From DATDAH01 sp036525535 (GTDB taxonomy: Bacteria; Actinomycetota; Acidimicrobiia; Acidimicrobiales; DATDAH01): DNA of 48,274 nucleotides. A program made the position numbers and the translations under genes. The stretch covers positions 1-48,274 of the forward strand of contig DATDAH010000381.1 of the NCBI GenBank assembly GCA_036525535.1, given 5' to 3'. Positions within the stretch are counted from its first letter, which is position 1. The number at the start of each line of letters is the position of its first letter. The notes beneath the pieces are model-generated. The model was given only the letters and a program-made list of their open reading frames with translations, ran no database searches and was not told the origin of the DNA. Shown one piece after another: positions 1-8,812 of this stretch.

Positions 1-4
1 GCCC

Positions 5-10
5 GATAAT
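5..10 (+). promoter_or_regulatory. Possible -10 box for the first operon
   Basis: GATAAT is a close match to the actinobacterial -10 hexamer and lies 27 bases before the ATG at 38. The leader would carry the AGGAG ribosome-binding site at 25-29. The -35 region is outside the window, so this rests on one hexamer. Confidence 0.35.
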
Positions 11-37
11 GACGTTCTCACCCCAGGAGTGAAACCC

Positions 38-1234
38 ATGTCCACAGCCACCCTCGCCATCCCGGTGTTCGACGCCGACAACCACCTCTACGAGACGAAG
101 GACGCCTTCACCAAGTTCCTGCCCGAGCGCTACAAGGGCGCAGTCGACTACGTCGACGTCCGGGGCCGGACCAAGATCGTCATCAAGGGGACGATCAGCG
201 ACTACATCCCCAACCCGACCTTCGACGTGGTCGCCGCTCCCGGGGCCATGGAGGAGTACTTCCGACTCGGCAACCCCGACGGCAAGGACCGACGGGCCAT
301 CTTCGGCGAGCCGATCCGATCACCGGAGGCGTTCCGCGAGCCCGAGGCGCGTGTGCAGCTGATGGACGAGCAGGGCCTTGACCGGTCCCTCATGTTCCCC
401 ACGCTGGCCAGCCTCCTCGAGGAGCGCTTGCGGGGCGACCCCGAGGCGACCCACGCCGTCATCCACGCCCTCAACGAGTGGATGCACGAGACCTGGAGCT
501 TCGACTACGAGGGCCGGATCTTCAGCACCCCGGTCATCACCCTGCCGATCGTCGAGAAGGCCATCGAGGAGCTGGACTGGGTGCTGGAGCGGGGCGCCAA
601 GGTCGTGCTCGTCCGGCCCGCCCCCGTCTACGGGTTCCGAGGTCCCCGGTCGTTCGCCCTGCCCGAGTTCGACCCCTTCTGGGAGCGGGTGCAGGAGGCC
701 GACATCCTCGTGGCCATGCACTCCTCGGACAGCGGCTATGAGCGCTACGCCGACGAGTGGGTCGGCGGCGGCGGCGAGATGCTGCCGTTCCAGCCCCAAG
801 CGTTCCGCATGCTGTCGTCGTGGCGACCCATCGAGGACGCCGTGTCGTCGCTCGTCTGCCACGGCGCCCTGTCCCGTTTCCCGAAGCTCAAGGTCGCCGT
901 CATCGAGAACGGGAGCAGCTGGGTGGAGCCGCTGCTCGACCGGATGGCCGACATCTACAAGAAGATGCCCCAGGACTTCCCCGAGGAGCCGATCGAGGTC
1001 ATCAAGCGGAACATCTACATCAGCCCGTTCTGGGAGGAGGACCTCCCTGCTCTGGCCGAGTTGGTCGGTGAGGAGCACGTGCTCTTCGGCTCCGACTTCC
1101 CCCACCCCGAGGGCTTGGCCAACCCCATGAGCTACGTCGACGAGCTGGCTGGCGTTCCCGAGGAGACCGTTCGCAAGATCATGGGGGGCAACCTCGCCAA
1201 GCTGATGAACGTGGCGGACGCGGTCGTTCGATGA
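38..1234 (+). CDS. Amidohydrolase family protein (COG2159-type metal-dependent hydrolase)
   Basis: Predicted 398-residue TIM-barrel metal hydrolase of the amidohydrolase-2 (ACMSD-like) family, which act as hydrolases or decarboxylases on carboxylated substrates. The N-terminal FDADNHLYE (residues 11-19) fits the usual D-x-D-x-H-like metal motif, and VLFGSDFPHPEG near the C-terminus carries the late metal/catalytic Asp of the family. The ATG at 38 is preferred over the in-frame GTG at 29 because AGGAG at 25-29 is correctly spaced (8 nt) from the ATG and overlaps the GTG. Its last four bases (ATGA) overlap the acyl-CoA ligase start, so it belongs to a three-gene operon with the ligase and CoA-transferase. 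The substrate is unknown. A second family member starts at 47840. Confidence 0.88.
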   Translation: MSTATLAIPVFDADNHLYETKDAFTKFLPERYKGAVDYVDVRGRTKIVIKGTISDYIPNPTFDVVAAPGAMEEYFRLGNPDGKDRRAIFGEPIRSPEAFREPEARVQLMDEQGLDRSLMFPTLASLLEERLRGDPEATHAVIHALNEWMHETWSFDYEGRIFSTPVITLPIVEKAIEELDWVLERGAKVVLVRPAPVYGFRGPRSFALPEFDPFWERVQEADILVAMHSSDSGYERYADEWVGGGGEMLPFQPQAFRMLSSWRPIEDAVSSLVCHGALSRFPKLKVAVIENGSSWVEPLLDRMADIYKKMPQDFPEEPIEVIKRNIYISPFWEEDLPALAELVGEEHVLFGSDFPHPEGLANPMSYVDELAGVPEETVRKIMGGNLAKLMNVADAVVR

Positions 1235-2829
1235 CCGCGCCCAGCGGCAGCTGGGCCAGCATCCCCGCCATGACCGCCGGCGCCGCCGACCGGTTCGGTG
1301 ATCGGCCGGCCATCGTCGACGGCGACACCGCATGGACCTACGCCGAGCTGAACGAGTCGGCGCGCACGTTCGGGGCTGCGCTCGTGGCGTCAGGGGTCGA
1401 GCGCGGTGACCGGGTGGCCATTTGGGCGCCCAACGCCGGGGAGTGGGTCGTCGCCGTCCTCGGCCTCCTCCAGGCCGGAGCCGTCCTCGTCCCCGTGAAC
1501 ACCCGGTTCAAGGGGGCCGAGGCCGCGGTCATCCTCGAGCGCAGCCGGGCTCGCGTGCTGGTGACGGTGACGGACTTCCTCGACACCGACTACCTCGCCA
1601 TGGTCCAAGCGACCGGCGCCGAGCTGCCCGACCTGGAGACCGTCATCGTGGCCCGCGGCCCCGCCACGGGCGACGCCGTCGGCTGGGACGACTTCCTCGC
1701 CCGGGCCACCGACGAGACCCGGGCGACGGTCGCCGACCGCTCGGCCGACCTCGGTCCCGACGACTGGTCGGACATCCTCTTCACCTCGGGCACGACCGGT
1801 GTCCCCAAGGGCGTGGTCATGACCCACGGCCGGACCCTCGGCGTTGCCACCGACTGGGTGGCCATGACCGGGCTCAGCGCCGACGACCGGTACCTGATGA
1901 TCAACCCCTACTTCCACATGTTCGGGCTGAAGGCGGGGATCCTGGCTTGCGTCGCCAGCGGGGCGACGATGCTGCCGCAGCCCGTGTTCGACGTCGACAC
2001 CGTCCTCGCCCGCGTGGCGGAGGAGCAGGTCACCGTCCTGCCCGGTGCGCCGACGATCTACCAGTCGATCCTCGACCACCCCGGTCGGGACGACCACGAC
2101 CTGTCCACTCTCCGGGTGGCGGTCACCGGGGCGGCGGACATCCCGGTCGAGCTCATCCGGCGGGTCGATGCCGAGCTGCCGTTCTCCTTCATCGTCACGG
2201 GCTACGGGCTCACCGAGGCGGGCACGGCCAGCGCCACCTCCCCCGAGGACGACCCCGAGACCGTGGCCACGACCGTCGGCCGGCCCCGCCCCGGGTTCGA
2301 GCTCCGCCTCACCGACCAGGGTGCTGAGGTCCCGGCGGGGGAGCCCGGGGAGATCGAGCTCCGGGGACCGACCGTCATGGCCGGCTACCTCGACGATCCG
2401 GAGGCAACCGCCCAGGCCCTCTCCCCCGCCGGGTGGCTGCGGACCGGCGACCTCGGCGTCGTCGACGACCGCGGGTACCTCCGCATCGTCGGCCGGGTCA
2501 AGGACATGTTCATCGTCGGCGGGTTCAACGCCTATCCGGCCGAGATCGAGAACGCCCTGCTCCGCCACCCCGCCGTCCAGCAGGCGGCGGTGATCGGCAT
2601 CCCCGACGAGCGCCTCGGCGAGGTGGGCATGGCCTTCGTCGTCCTCCGCCCTGGCGCGGAGGTCACCGCCGGGGAGATCGTCGGGTGGAGCCGGGACCAG
2701 ATGGCCAACTACAAGGTCCCCCGGACCGTCGAGATGGTCGACGAGCTCCCGGTCAACGCCACCGGGAAGGTGGAGAAGAACGTGCTCCGGGACCGGGTCG
2801 CCGCGGCCGCGCCGGCGTCGACCGCGTGA
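1231..2829 (+). CDS. AMP-forming acyl-CoA synthetase, FadD3-like
   Basis: A 532-residue member of the adenylate-forming ligase (ANL) superfamily, expected to activate a carboxylic acid to its CoA thioester via an acyl-AMP. The P-loop signature FTSGTTGVPKGVVMTHG lies near residues 183-199, YGLTEAGT is motif A5, GWLRTGDLG carries the ribose-binding Asp, and GKVEKN near the C-terminus has the catalytic Lys. The N-terminal part (ERGDRVAIWAPN, VPVNTRFKG) reads like actinobacterial FadD3 and other short or cyclic acid ligases; that subfamily call is by eye. It starts inside the stop of the amidohydrolase (ATGA) and its own stop overlaps the next GTG, so the three genes are translationally coupled. 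Cytosolic. Confidence 0.92.
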   Translation: MTAPSGSWASIPAMTAGAADRFGDRPAIVDGDTAWTYAELNESARTFGAALVASGVERGDRVAIWAPNAGEWVVAVLGLLQAGAVLVPVNTRFKGAEAAVILERSRARVLVTVTDFLDTDYLAMVQATGAELPDLETVIVARGPATGDAVGWDDFLARATDETRATVADRSADLGPDDWSDILFTSGTTGVPKGVVMTHGRTLGVATDWVAMTGLSADDRYLMINPYFHMFGLKAGILACVASGATMLPQPVFDVDTVLARVAEEQVTVLPGAPTIYQSILDHPGRDDHDLSTLRVAVTGAADIPVELIRRVDAELPFSFIVTGYGLTEAGTASATSPEDDPETVATTVGRPRPGFELRLTDQGAEVPAGEPGEIELRGPTVMAGYLDDPEATAQALSPAGWLRTGDLGVVDDRGYLRIVGRVKDMFIVGGFNAYPAEIENALLRHPAVQQAAVIGIPDERLGEVGMAFVVLRPGAEVTAGEIVGWSRDQMANYKVPRTVEMVDELPVNATGKVEKNVLRDRVAAAAPASTA

Positions 2830-4007
2830 CCGACGCCGGGACGACGGGCCTCAGCTCGCTCGCCGACCTCCGAGTCGTCGAGCTCGGCGTGTGGGTGGCG
2901 GCGCCGGCGGCCGCCGCGCTGCTGGCCGACTGGGGCGCCGAGGTCATCAAGGTCGAGCCGCCCGCCGGTGACCCGATGCGTCAGGTCTTCGGGGCCCTGG
3001 GCATCGGCAACGAGATGCCGAACCCGGCCTTCGCCCTCGACAACCGGGGCAAGCGCAGCGTGGTCCTGGACCTCCGTGATCCGGAGGACCGGGCACGGAT
3101 GGAGGACCTGCTGGCCTCGGCCGACGTGTTCCTGACCAACCTCCGGCCCGATGCCCTCGACAAGCTCGACCTCGAGCCCGAGGCCACGGTCGCCCGTCAC
3201 CCCCGGCTCATCTACGGCAGCGTCAGCGGCTACGGCCTCCAGGGCGAGGACCGCAACCGACCGACCTACGACATCGGCGCCTTCTGGGCCCGCTCGGGGC
3301 TGTCGATGCAGATGGCCGACGGCGACGGCAACCCGCTCAACGCCCGGGGCGGGATCGGCGACCACATCACCGGCCTCGCCACCCTGGCCGGCGTCCTGGC
3401 CGCGGTGCTCGAGCAGCGCCTCACCGGCCGAGGCCAAGTTGTCGAGGTCTCGCTGCTGCGGACCGGCGCCTACGTCCTCGGGTGGGACCTCGGCATCCAG
3501 ATGGCCCTCGGCAAGGTCGCCTCGGCCGAGCCCCGCGACCGGAACCAGGCGCCGCTCATGAACCCATACGTCACCGCCGACGGTCGCTGGTTCTTCTTCA
3601 CCGGGTTGGAGACCGCCCGTCACCTCCCCGCCGTGTGTCGCGCCCTCGACCGGGCCGACCTGCTCGAGGACCCCCGCTTCGCCGACGCCAAGTCCGTCCG
3701 GAAGCACCGGACGGAGGTGATCGCCGTGCTCGACGAGATCATCGCCACCAGGACCTTCGCCGAGTGGGCCGAGCGCTTCGAGGCCGAGGGCGTCTGGTGG
3801 GCCCCCGCCCAGACACCGGCCCAGGTGGTCGAAGACCCCCAGTTCCTGGCCACCGGTGGCCTGGTCGACATCGCCGAGGGTCCCGGCGGACCTGCCCAGC
3901 GGTCGGTGCGAGGTCCGGTCAACTTCTCCGACGTCCCCGCCGGTCCGGCCGGCCCGGTCCCCGACCTCGGCGAGCACACCGCCGAGGTCCTCGACGAGCT
4001 CAGCTGA
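2826..4007 (+). CDS. Family III CoA-transferase (CaiB/BaiF)
   Basis: A 393-residue CoA-transferase of the formyl-CoA transferase/CaiB/BaiF family, which moves CoA between acyl groups without ATP. DLRVVELGVWVAAPAAAALLADWGAEVIKVEPPAGDP-like sequence at the N-terminus is the family's opening Rossmann segment, RPTYDIGAFWARSG is the conserved middle motif, and Asp179 in GIGDHITG is the expected covalent nucleophile. The frame is open further upstream, but the GTG at 2826 overlaps the ligase TGA (GTGA) and begins exactly where homology should begin. A ligase paired with a CoA-transferase suggests a recycled CoA intermediate. The operon ends at the palindrome at 4041-4084. Confidence 0.92.
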   Translation: MTDAGTTGLSSLADLRVVELGVWVAAPAAAALLADWGAEVIKVEPPAGDPMRQVFGALGIGNEMPNPAFALDNRGKRSVVLDLRDPEDRARMEDLLASADVFLTNLRPDALDKLDLEPEATVARHPRLIYGSVSGYGLQGEDRNRPTYDIGAFWARSGLSMQMADGDGNPLNARGGIGDHITGLATLAGVLAAVLEQRLTGRGQVVEVSLLRTGAYVLGWDLGIQMALGKVASAEPRDRNQAPLMNPYVTADGRWFFFTGLETARHLPAVCRALDRADLLEDPRFADAKSVRKHRTEVIAVLDEIIATRTFAEWAERFEAEGVWWAPAQTPAQVVEDPQFLATGGLVDIAEGPGGPAQRSVRGPVNFSDVPAGPAGPVPDLGEHTAEVLDELS

Positions 4008-4040
4008 CGACGGCCCGGGGTCGGAGGCCGACCTGACGAA

Positions 4041-4084
4041 CTGGCGCCTGATTGGGGGGCTATAGCACCCGAATCAGGCGCCAG
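4041..4084. terminator. Bidirectional terminator-like palindrome between convergent genes
   Basis: CTGGCGCCTGATT at 4041-4053 is the exact reverse complement of 4072-4084. After one mismatch, GGG (4055-4057) pairs with CCC (4068-4070), leaving a 10-nt loop. It lies 34 bases after the CoA-transferase stop and runs into the end of the oppositely oriented reductase, whose last codons (S-G-A-stop) are part of the right arm. There is no U-tract, as is usual for actinobacterial terminators. It shares its outer arm with the palindrome at 20239-20290. Confidence 0.7.
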
Positions 4085-4562
4085 AACGGAAGGGGACGTC
4101 TCGGGCGCGGTCGAGCCAGGCGTCGAGCTCCGGGCTGTCCTCCCAGGTCGACTCGAGCAGGTAGAGCGCCGGGGTCGGACAGGAGCAGCCGATCTCGGAG
4201 AGGACCGGCTTCAGCGTGTACTCGCCCGCCAACGCGTGTTGGGGACCGGCGCCGAGCATCAGGGCCACGGCGGTCGTGCCCTGGAGCTCGCCGGCGGCGA
4301 ACTGGTCGAGGAAGAGCTTCAGCAGACCCGTGTAGGTGGCCTTGAAGGTCGGTGAGGCGAACACCACGAGGTCGGCGTCGCGGACGACCTGCTTGGCCGC
4401 GTCGACCGCCGGATCACCCCAGCCGAGCAGCGCCGGCCCCAGCTCGGCCACCTCGATCACAGCGTCCGGCGGCGAACCCGTCAGCCGCTCGACGACGAGC
4501 TCGGCGGCCTGGCGGGTGCGGGAGCCGAGCTTCGGGTTCCCGACGACGACGGTCGTGCTCAT
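4074..4562 (-). CDS. NADPH-dependent FMN reductase family protein
   Basis: A 162-residue flavodoxin-fold protein of the NADPH-dependent FMN reductase family (SsuE/ChrR-like), expected to reduce free or bound flavin in the cytosol. The start MSTTVVVGNPKLGSRTRQAAE contains the strand-loop-helix phosphate-binding motif (GNPKLGSRT), and DLVVFASPTFKATYTGLLKLFLDQF is the second flavin-contacting block (SPTF..Y.G..K). It sits 60 bases downstream of the molybdopterin oxidoreductase on the same strand and could be co-transcribed with it. Alternatively it may be a flavin supplier for other oxygenases. Its stop codon lies inside the right arm of the 4041-4084 palindrome, so the hairpin encodes the protein's last three residues. 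Confidence 0.85.
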   Translation of the reverse strand: MSTTVVVGNPKLGSRTRQAAELVVERLTGSPPDAVIEVAELGPALLGWGDPAVDAAKQVVRDADLVVFASPTFKATYTGLLKLFLDQFAAGELQGTTAVALMLGAGPQHALAGEYTLKPVLSEIGCSCPTPALYLLESTWEDSPELDAWLDRARDVPFRSGA

Positions 4563-4622
4563 GCCCCTACCTTGCGCGTGGATCCGCCAGAAATGGCGGA
4601 GTGGTGCACAAGGTACGGGGGA

Positions 4623-6638
4623 TCACGCGGGTGTCACGGTGACGGGGACGCCGGCGTAGCGCACCATCCCCGTGATGGTGTCGATGTCGTCCTTGTCGGT
4701 CAGCAGGTTGACGTTGGCGCCGTGGTGACCGTGGGGCACCGAGACGGCGCCGCGACGGATCGACGCGTCGACCTTGGCCACGCCGGTCATCGCCCCCCGG
4801 TCGTTGTGGACGACGACGGGCTCGCCGTCGACGACCCCGGCCTCGTCGGCGTCGTCGGGGTGGAGCACGACCTCGGGCGCCTCGCCGAGGAAGTCGAGCC
4901 CAGCGTTCAGCTTCTTGGCCTGCCGGCGCGGGATGAGGACCAGCGGTGGGGGCGGTGTCAGCGCGGCCAGTTGGTCGACCAGCAGGTCCGGCGCCAACCG
5001 CCACCCGCCGGCGCGTTCGAGGTGCTCCTCCACCCATGCGGCCGGCAGCGCGAACGGCACCTCGGCGAACCCGGTCGCGGCGACGTCGTCGTAGGTGCAG
5101 CGCGCTGTGGCCATGACCTTGGCCAGCATCTCCTCGTCGCTGGCGTCGGGAGCGCCCAGGTCGTGGCCCAGCCGGCGGCCGATCTCGCCCAGGACCCACC
5201 AGGCCGACCGACGGTCCCCGACGGGCTCGACCACCGGCGCAGTGTGCTGCACAGACACGCTCGGGACCAGGAAGTCCCAGAGGGTCACGTCGGCCCGCTC
5301 CAGCTGGTCCTTGGTGGGCAGGACGTGGGTGGACAGGGCGGTGGTCGGGTTGGCGATGATGTCGGTGCTCACCAGCACGTCGAGCTCCTGCAGGGCGGGC
5401 TCCAGGACGCTCACGTCGGGGAACGAGGTGAGCAGGCTGCCCCCGAGGTTGAGGACGGCGCGGATGTTGCCCGCCGCGATCTCGTCGGGCAGGGCGGCGC
5501 ACGGCCACTCCCCCAGGAACGCCTGGGCCTCGGGACGGGACGGCGGCCCGGGGCCGAAGATGATGTCGGGGTCGAGGACGGGCAGCTCGAAGGAGTCGAA
5601 CTGCAGGTTGAAGCCGGGGTGGAACCAGACCCCGCCCGGCCGGTTCATCGCCCCGGTGAGGATCATCAGCACCCACGCCAGCCAGGCGGTGACGTTGCCG
5701 TGCTCGGCCTGCATGGTGACGCCGGTCCCGGTGTGGATGGCCACCGGCCCCGCCGCCCGCACCGAGGCCAGCAGCGCCGTCAGCTCGTCCTCCGTCAGCC
5801 CGGAGAGGTCGGCGGCGTGGCCGAGGGTGAACGGCTCGACGGCCCGGGCCAGCTCGTCCCGGCCGGTGGTCTGGTCGGCGAGCACCTGCTCGTCGGCTCC
5901 GTCGCGCAGGAGCGCCCGGATGAGGTGGGCCAGCACGGCCTGGTCAGTGCCGGGACGGGGCGCGAGGTGGTGGGTGGCCAGCCGGGCCGTCTCGGTCCGC
6001 AGCGGGTCGAGCACCCACACCTCGGCGTGGTCCTTGACGGCCCGGATGGAGGTCACCGGGTCCGAGAGGGCGATGTTGTGCCCGTGGGAGACGACCGGGT
6101 TGACCCCGATGTAAAGCACCAGCTTCGCCCGGTCGTAGTCGATGTGGCTGGTGAAGCCGGGGAAGGCGCCGACCAGGTGGGACACGAGTGTCTTCGCCGT
6201 CCCGTCGATGGTCAGCGGGCTGAACTTGGCCGGCGTGCCGATGGCCCCGAAGAGGGCCTCCATCATCCTGTAGCCGGCGGCGTCCATGCCGAGCCCACTC
6301 CCGAAGTACACCCCGATCGCCTGCGACCCGTGCTCGTCGACGATGGTCCGCAGCCGCTCGCCCAGATCGTCGAGGGCGTCGTCCCACGTCGTCGGCTGCA
6401 GGCGCCCGTCCCGGCGCACCAGGGGGCGTTCGATGCGGTCCGGGTGGTGGTGGACCTGGGGCAGGGCCCGCCCCTTCGCACAGGTGTAGCCGTGCGAGAG
6501 CGGGTGGTCGGCGTCACCGCGCACCTTCACGACCTGGTCGCCCTCGACCTCGACGACGATGCCGCACACCGCGGTGCAGATCCGGCAGAAGCTCTTGACC
6601 GCTCGGCGCTCGGTGGGCTCGCCATCGACCACGGTCAT
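4623..6638 (-). CDS. Molybdopterin-dependent oxidoreductase, single large subunit
   Basis: A roughly 671-residue member of the DMSO reductase superfamily (bis-MGD molybdenum/tungsten enzymes; nitrate reductase/formate dehydrogenase-like). The N-terminus has a 4Fe-4S site, Cys18-x2-Cys21-x3-Cys25 ... Cys53 followed by AKGR, the Lys being the usual electron-transfer residue. The rest follows the family order, ending in a dinucleotide-binding domain (AGVVDGEPVVVHNDRGAMTGVAKV, PHGHHGANVNLLTD). No Tat signal is visible, so it should be cytoplasmic. I chose the ATG at 6638; an in-frame GTG at 6686 would add 16 non-conserved residues and lies inside a palindrome. No small or membrane subunit is adjacent, so partner and substrate are unknown. 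The FMN reductase downstream is a candidate partner. Confidence 0.88.
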   Translation of the reverse strand: MTVVDGEPTERRAVKSFCRICTAVCGIVVEVEGDQVVKVRGDADHPLSHGYTCAKGRALPQVHHHPDRIERPLVRRDGRLQPTTWDDALDDLGERLRTIVDEHGSQAIGVYFGSGLGMDAAGYRMMEALFGAIGTPAKFSPLTIDGTAKTLVSHLVGAFPGFTSHIDYDRAKLVLYIGVNPVVSHGHNIALSDPVTSIRAVKDHAEVWVLDPLRTETARLATHHLAPRPGTDQAVLAHLIRALLRDGADEQVLADQTTGRDELARAVEPFTLGHAADLSGLTEDELTALLASVRAAGPVAIHTGTGVTMQAEHGNVTAWLAWVLMILTGAMNRPGGVWFHPGFNLQFDSFELPVLDPDIIFGPGPPSRPEAQAFLGEWPCAALPDEIAAGNIRAVLNLGGSLLTSFPDVSVLEPALQELDVLVSTDIIANPTTALSTHVLPTKDQLERADVTLWDFLVPSVSVQHTAPVVEPVGDRRSAWWVLGEIGRRLGHDLGAPDASDEEMLAKVMATARCTYDDVAATGFAEVPFALPAAWVEEHLERAGGWRLAPDLLVDQLAALTPPPPLVLIPRRQAKKLNAGLDFLGEAPEVVLHPDDADEAGVVDGEPVVVHNDRGAMTGVAKVDASIRRGAVSVPHGHHGANVNLLTDKDDIDTITGMVRYAGVPVTVTPA

Positions 6639-6680
6639 GCGGCCGATTCTCTCATGGAGCCCGGCCATCTGGCGCCCGTT

Positions 6681-6699
6681 GGTCACGCCTAGCGTGACC
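6681..6699. promoter_or_regulatory. Palindromic operator candidate in a divergent promoter
   Basis: GGTCACGC-CTA-GCGTGACC is a perfect 8-3-8 inverted repeat between the molybdopterin oxidoreductase (minus) and the mutarotase-like gene (plus). TAGCGT at 6690-6695 on the plus strand fits a -10 hexamer, and TAGGCG on the minus strand is its partner, so a protein bound here would cover both promoters. The regulator is unknown. Confidence 0.5.
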
Positions 6700-6731
6700 G
6701 ACTGACGCAGGTTCGGTGAGCGGAGGCGGCC

Positions 6732-7514
6732 ATGGACTTACGAGCGGGTGACGTCGCGGTCGCCGTCGACCCCGCCCGCGGAGGCCGGGTGGCCTCGCTG
6801 CGGGTTGCCGGCCACGAGCTGCTCGTGGCCGAGCGCGAGGCCGGCGACCCGAAGCTCTGGGGCTGCTACCCGATGGTCCCGTGGGCGGGCCGGGTCCGGG
6901 ACGGCCACTTCGCCTTCCGGGGCACGACGCACGAGCTCCCCCTCGACGCCCCGCCCCACGCCATCCACGGCGTCGGGTACCGCACCCCGTGGCAGGAGAC
7001 CGGGCCGGGCTCGCTTCGGCTGGACCTCGACGGCCACTGGCCGTTCGGGGGAACGGCGACCCAGGACGTCGTGCTCACGCCGACCTCGTTGACCGTCACG
7101 ATGACGGTGACCGCGGCCGAGCAGGCGATGCCCGTCGTGATGGGCTGGCACCCGTGCTTCCGTCGCCGGCTCGACACGGGCGAGGCAGCCCAGCTGACCG
7201 TCCCGGCGACCTCGATGTGGGAGCGCGACGCATCGGGCATCCCGACCGGTCAGCAGGTGCCGGTCCCGGTCGGCCCTTGGGACGACGCCTTCGACGGGCT
7301 CCGGGATGACCCGCGGATCACCTGGCCCGGGGCCGTCGAGGTCACGCTCCGCTCGAGTTGCTCGGTGTGGGTCGTCTATGACCAGGACCCCCGGCTCGTC
7401 TGCGTCGAGCCCCAGACCGACGTCCCCGATGCCTTCAATCGCGATCCGGCGGTCATCGAGCCGGGCCGCTCCCTCCGCGCCCGCCTGGAGATCGGCTGGT
7501 CGTCGCTGACCTAG
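6732..7514 (+). CDS. Aldose 1-epimerase (mutarotase) family protein
   Basis: A 260-residue protein of the aldose 1-epimerase/YeaD-like beta-sandwich family, which interconverts alpha and beta anomers of sugars or sugar phosphates. The N-terminal ARGGRVASLRVAGHELL and the block GCYPMVPWAGRVRDGHFAFRG are typical (the N/W-AGR motif contacts sugar). PHAIHGVGYRTPW has the first catalytic-type His, and GWHPCFRR holds the second conserved His. It is shorter than GalM (about 340 residues), in line with the GalM-like actinobacterial subfamily. GGAGG at 6722-6726 is a good ribosome-binding site for this ATG. It is followed 37 bases later by a GH1 glycosidase, so the pair may handle sugar released by that enzyme. 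Confidence 0.85.
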   Translation: MDLRAGDVAVAVDPARGGRVASLRVAGHELLVAEREAGDPKLWGCYPMVPWAGRVRDGHFAFRGTTHELPLDAPPHAIHGVGYRTPWQETGPGSLRLDLDGHWPFGGTATQDVVLTPTSLTVTMTVTAAEQAMPVVMGWHPCFRRRLDTGEAAQLTVPATSMWERDASGIPTGQQVPVPVGPWDDAFDGLRDDPRITWPGAVEVTLRSSCSVWVVYDQDPRLVCVEPQTDVPDAFNRDPAVIEPGRSLRARLEIGWSSLT

Positions 7515-7551
7515 CTTGGTTCTGCACCCGACCGACACGGAGCGTTCCGCC

Positions 7552-8787
7552 ATGGCCCCCTTCCCGACTGACTTCCTCTGGGGCTCGTCGACGGCCGGGC
7601 ACCAGGTCGAGGGCGGCAACGTGAACGCCGACCTCTGGCCCCTGGAGTGGGCCGACGGCTCGATGTTCGTCGAGCCGTCGCTGGATGCCTGCGACCACTA
7701 CCACCGCTACGGCGAGGACATCGCCGCGCTGGCCGAGCTGGGACTGAACGCCTACCGCTTCTCGATCGAGTGGTCCCGGATCGAGCCCGAGCCGGGCGCC
7801 TTCTCCCGCGCCGCCCTCGATCATTACCGGCGGATGGTGGGCACGTGCCTGGAGCACAGGGTCACCCCGGTCGTGACCTACTGCCACTTCACCACGCCGA
7901 GGTGGTTCGCCGGCGCCGGGGGCTGGGCTGCCGCCGACGCCCCCGACCGGTTCGGCCGCTACGCCGAGCGGGTGACCGAGCACCTGGGCGACCTCCTGCC
8001 GTGGGTGGCCACGCTCAACGAGCCCAACGTCCTCGACCTGATGCAGCAGACCGGTGCCATCCCGATGGGAGTCGGCGAGAGCGGCCCCGTCCAGGAGGTC
8101 GAGGCGCCCGCGCCGGCCGGTGTCGGCGGCTTCGATCCCGCTCGGTACCGCATGGGCTTGATCGGCGCAGGCATCGAGCAGATGGCTGCCATCCACCGCC
8201 GGGCGGTGGAGGCGGTCAAGTCCGGCCCCGGTGACCCCAAGGTGGGCTGGACGCTGGCCCTGGTCGACCTCCAGCCCGCTGAGGGGGGCGAGGCCCGCTG
8301 GGAGCAAGCCCGGCAGGGGGCGAGCCTCGACTGGCTGGAAGTGTCCCGCGACGACGACTTCGTCGGCGTGCAGACCTACACCCGCGAACGGATCGGCCCC
8401 GAGGGGAAGATCGCCTTGCCCGAGGGGGTCCCCACCATGCAGACCGGGTGGGAGGTCTACCCCGAGGCGCTCGAGCACACCGTGCGGATGGCCGCCGAGC
8501 ACGCCGGCGTACCCGTCGTGGTGACCGAGAACGGCATGGCCACCGACGACGACGAGGCCCGCATCGCCTACACCCGGGGCGCTCTGGAGGGGCTGGCCCG
8601 CTGCGTCGAGGACGGGCTGGACGTGCGGGGGTACCTGCACTGGACCTTCCTCGACAACTTCGAGTGGACGGCGGGCTTCGCCAAGACCTTCGGCCTGGTC
8701 GCCTTCGACCGCGAGACCTTCGAGCGCACCGTCAAGCCGTCCGCCCGCTGGCTGGGCGAGGTCGCCCGGGCCAACGCCGTGATCTGA
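7552..8787 (+). CDS. Glycoside hydrolase family 1 beta-glycosidase
   Basis: A 411-residue GH1 retaining beta-glycosidase (beta-glucosidase/beta-galactosidase type). FPTDFLWGSSTAGHQVEGGN at the start is the family's N-terminal signature. Glu157 in TLNEPNV is the acid/base and Glu326 in VTENGMAT is the nucleophile. LHWTFLDNFEWTAGFAKTFGLVAFD near the C-terminus gives the aglycone/galactose-contacting block. The ATG at 7552 has GGAG at 7539-7542; an in-frame codon at 7516 would add 12 unrelated residues. No signal peptide is visible, so it acts on imported glycosides. It is somewhat shorter than usual GH1 enzymes (440-480). TAGCTT at 7512-7517, overlapping the mutarotase stop, could serve as its own -10 box. 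Confidence 0.93.
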   Translation: MAPFPTDFLWGSSTAGHQVEGGNVNADLWPLEWADGSMFVEPSLDACDHYHRYGEDIAALAELGLNAYRFSIEWSRIEPEPGAFSRAALDHYRRMVGTCLEHRVTPVVTYCHFTTPRWFAGAGGWAAADAPDRFGRYAERVTEHLGDLLPWVATLNEPNVLDLMQQTGAIPMGVGESGPVQEVEAPAPAGVGGFDPARYRMGLIGAGIEQMAAIHRRAVEAVKSGPGDPKVGWTLALVDLQPAEGGEARWEQARQGASLDWLEVSRDDDFVGVQTYTRERIGPEGKIALPEGVPTMQTGWEVYPEALEHTVRMAAEHAGVPVVVTENGMATDDDEARIAYTRGALEGLARCVEDGLDVRGYLHWTFLDNFEWTAGFAKTFGLVAFDRETFERTVKPSARWLGEVARANAVI

Positions 8788-8812
8788 TCGACGACAAGGA
8801 GCAAGACAAGCG

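Noticed and set aside
320..1333. Long minus-strand reading frame antisense to the amidohydrolase gene
   Set aside because: It mirrors third-position GC bias of the real gene, has no domain-like sequence, and is rich in low-complexity Arg/Gly/His.
4572..6692. 706-codon plus-strand frame across the molybdopterin oxidoreductase
   Set aside because: Composition is Val/Gly/Asp/His-rich with no recognisable motif, while the minus strand carries the complete 4Fe-4S molybdoenzyme motifs.
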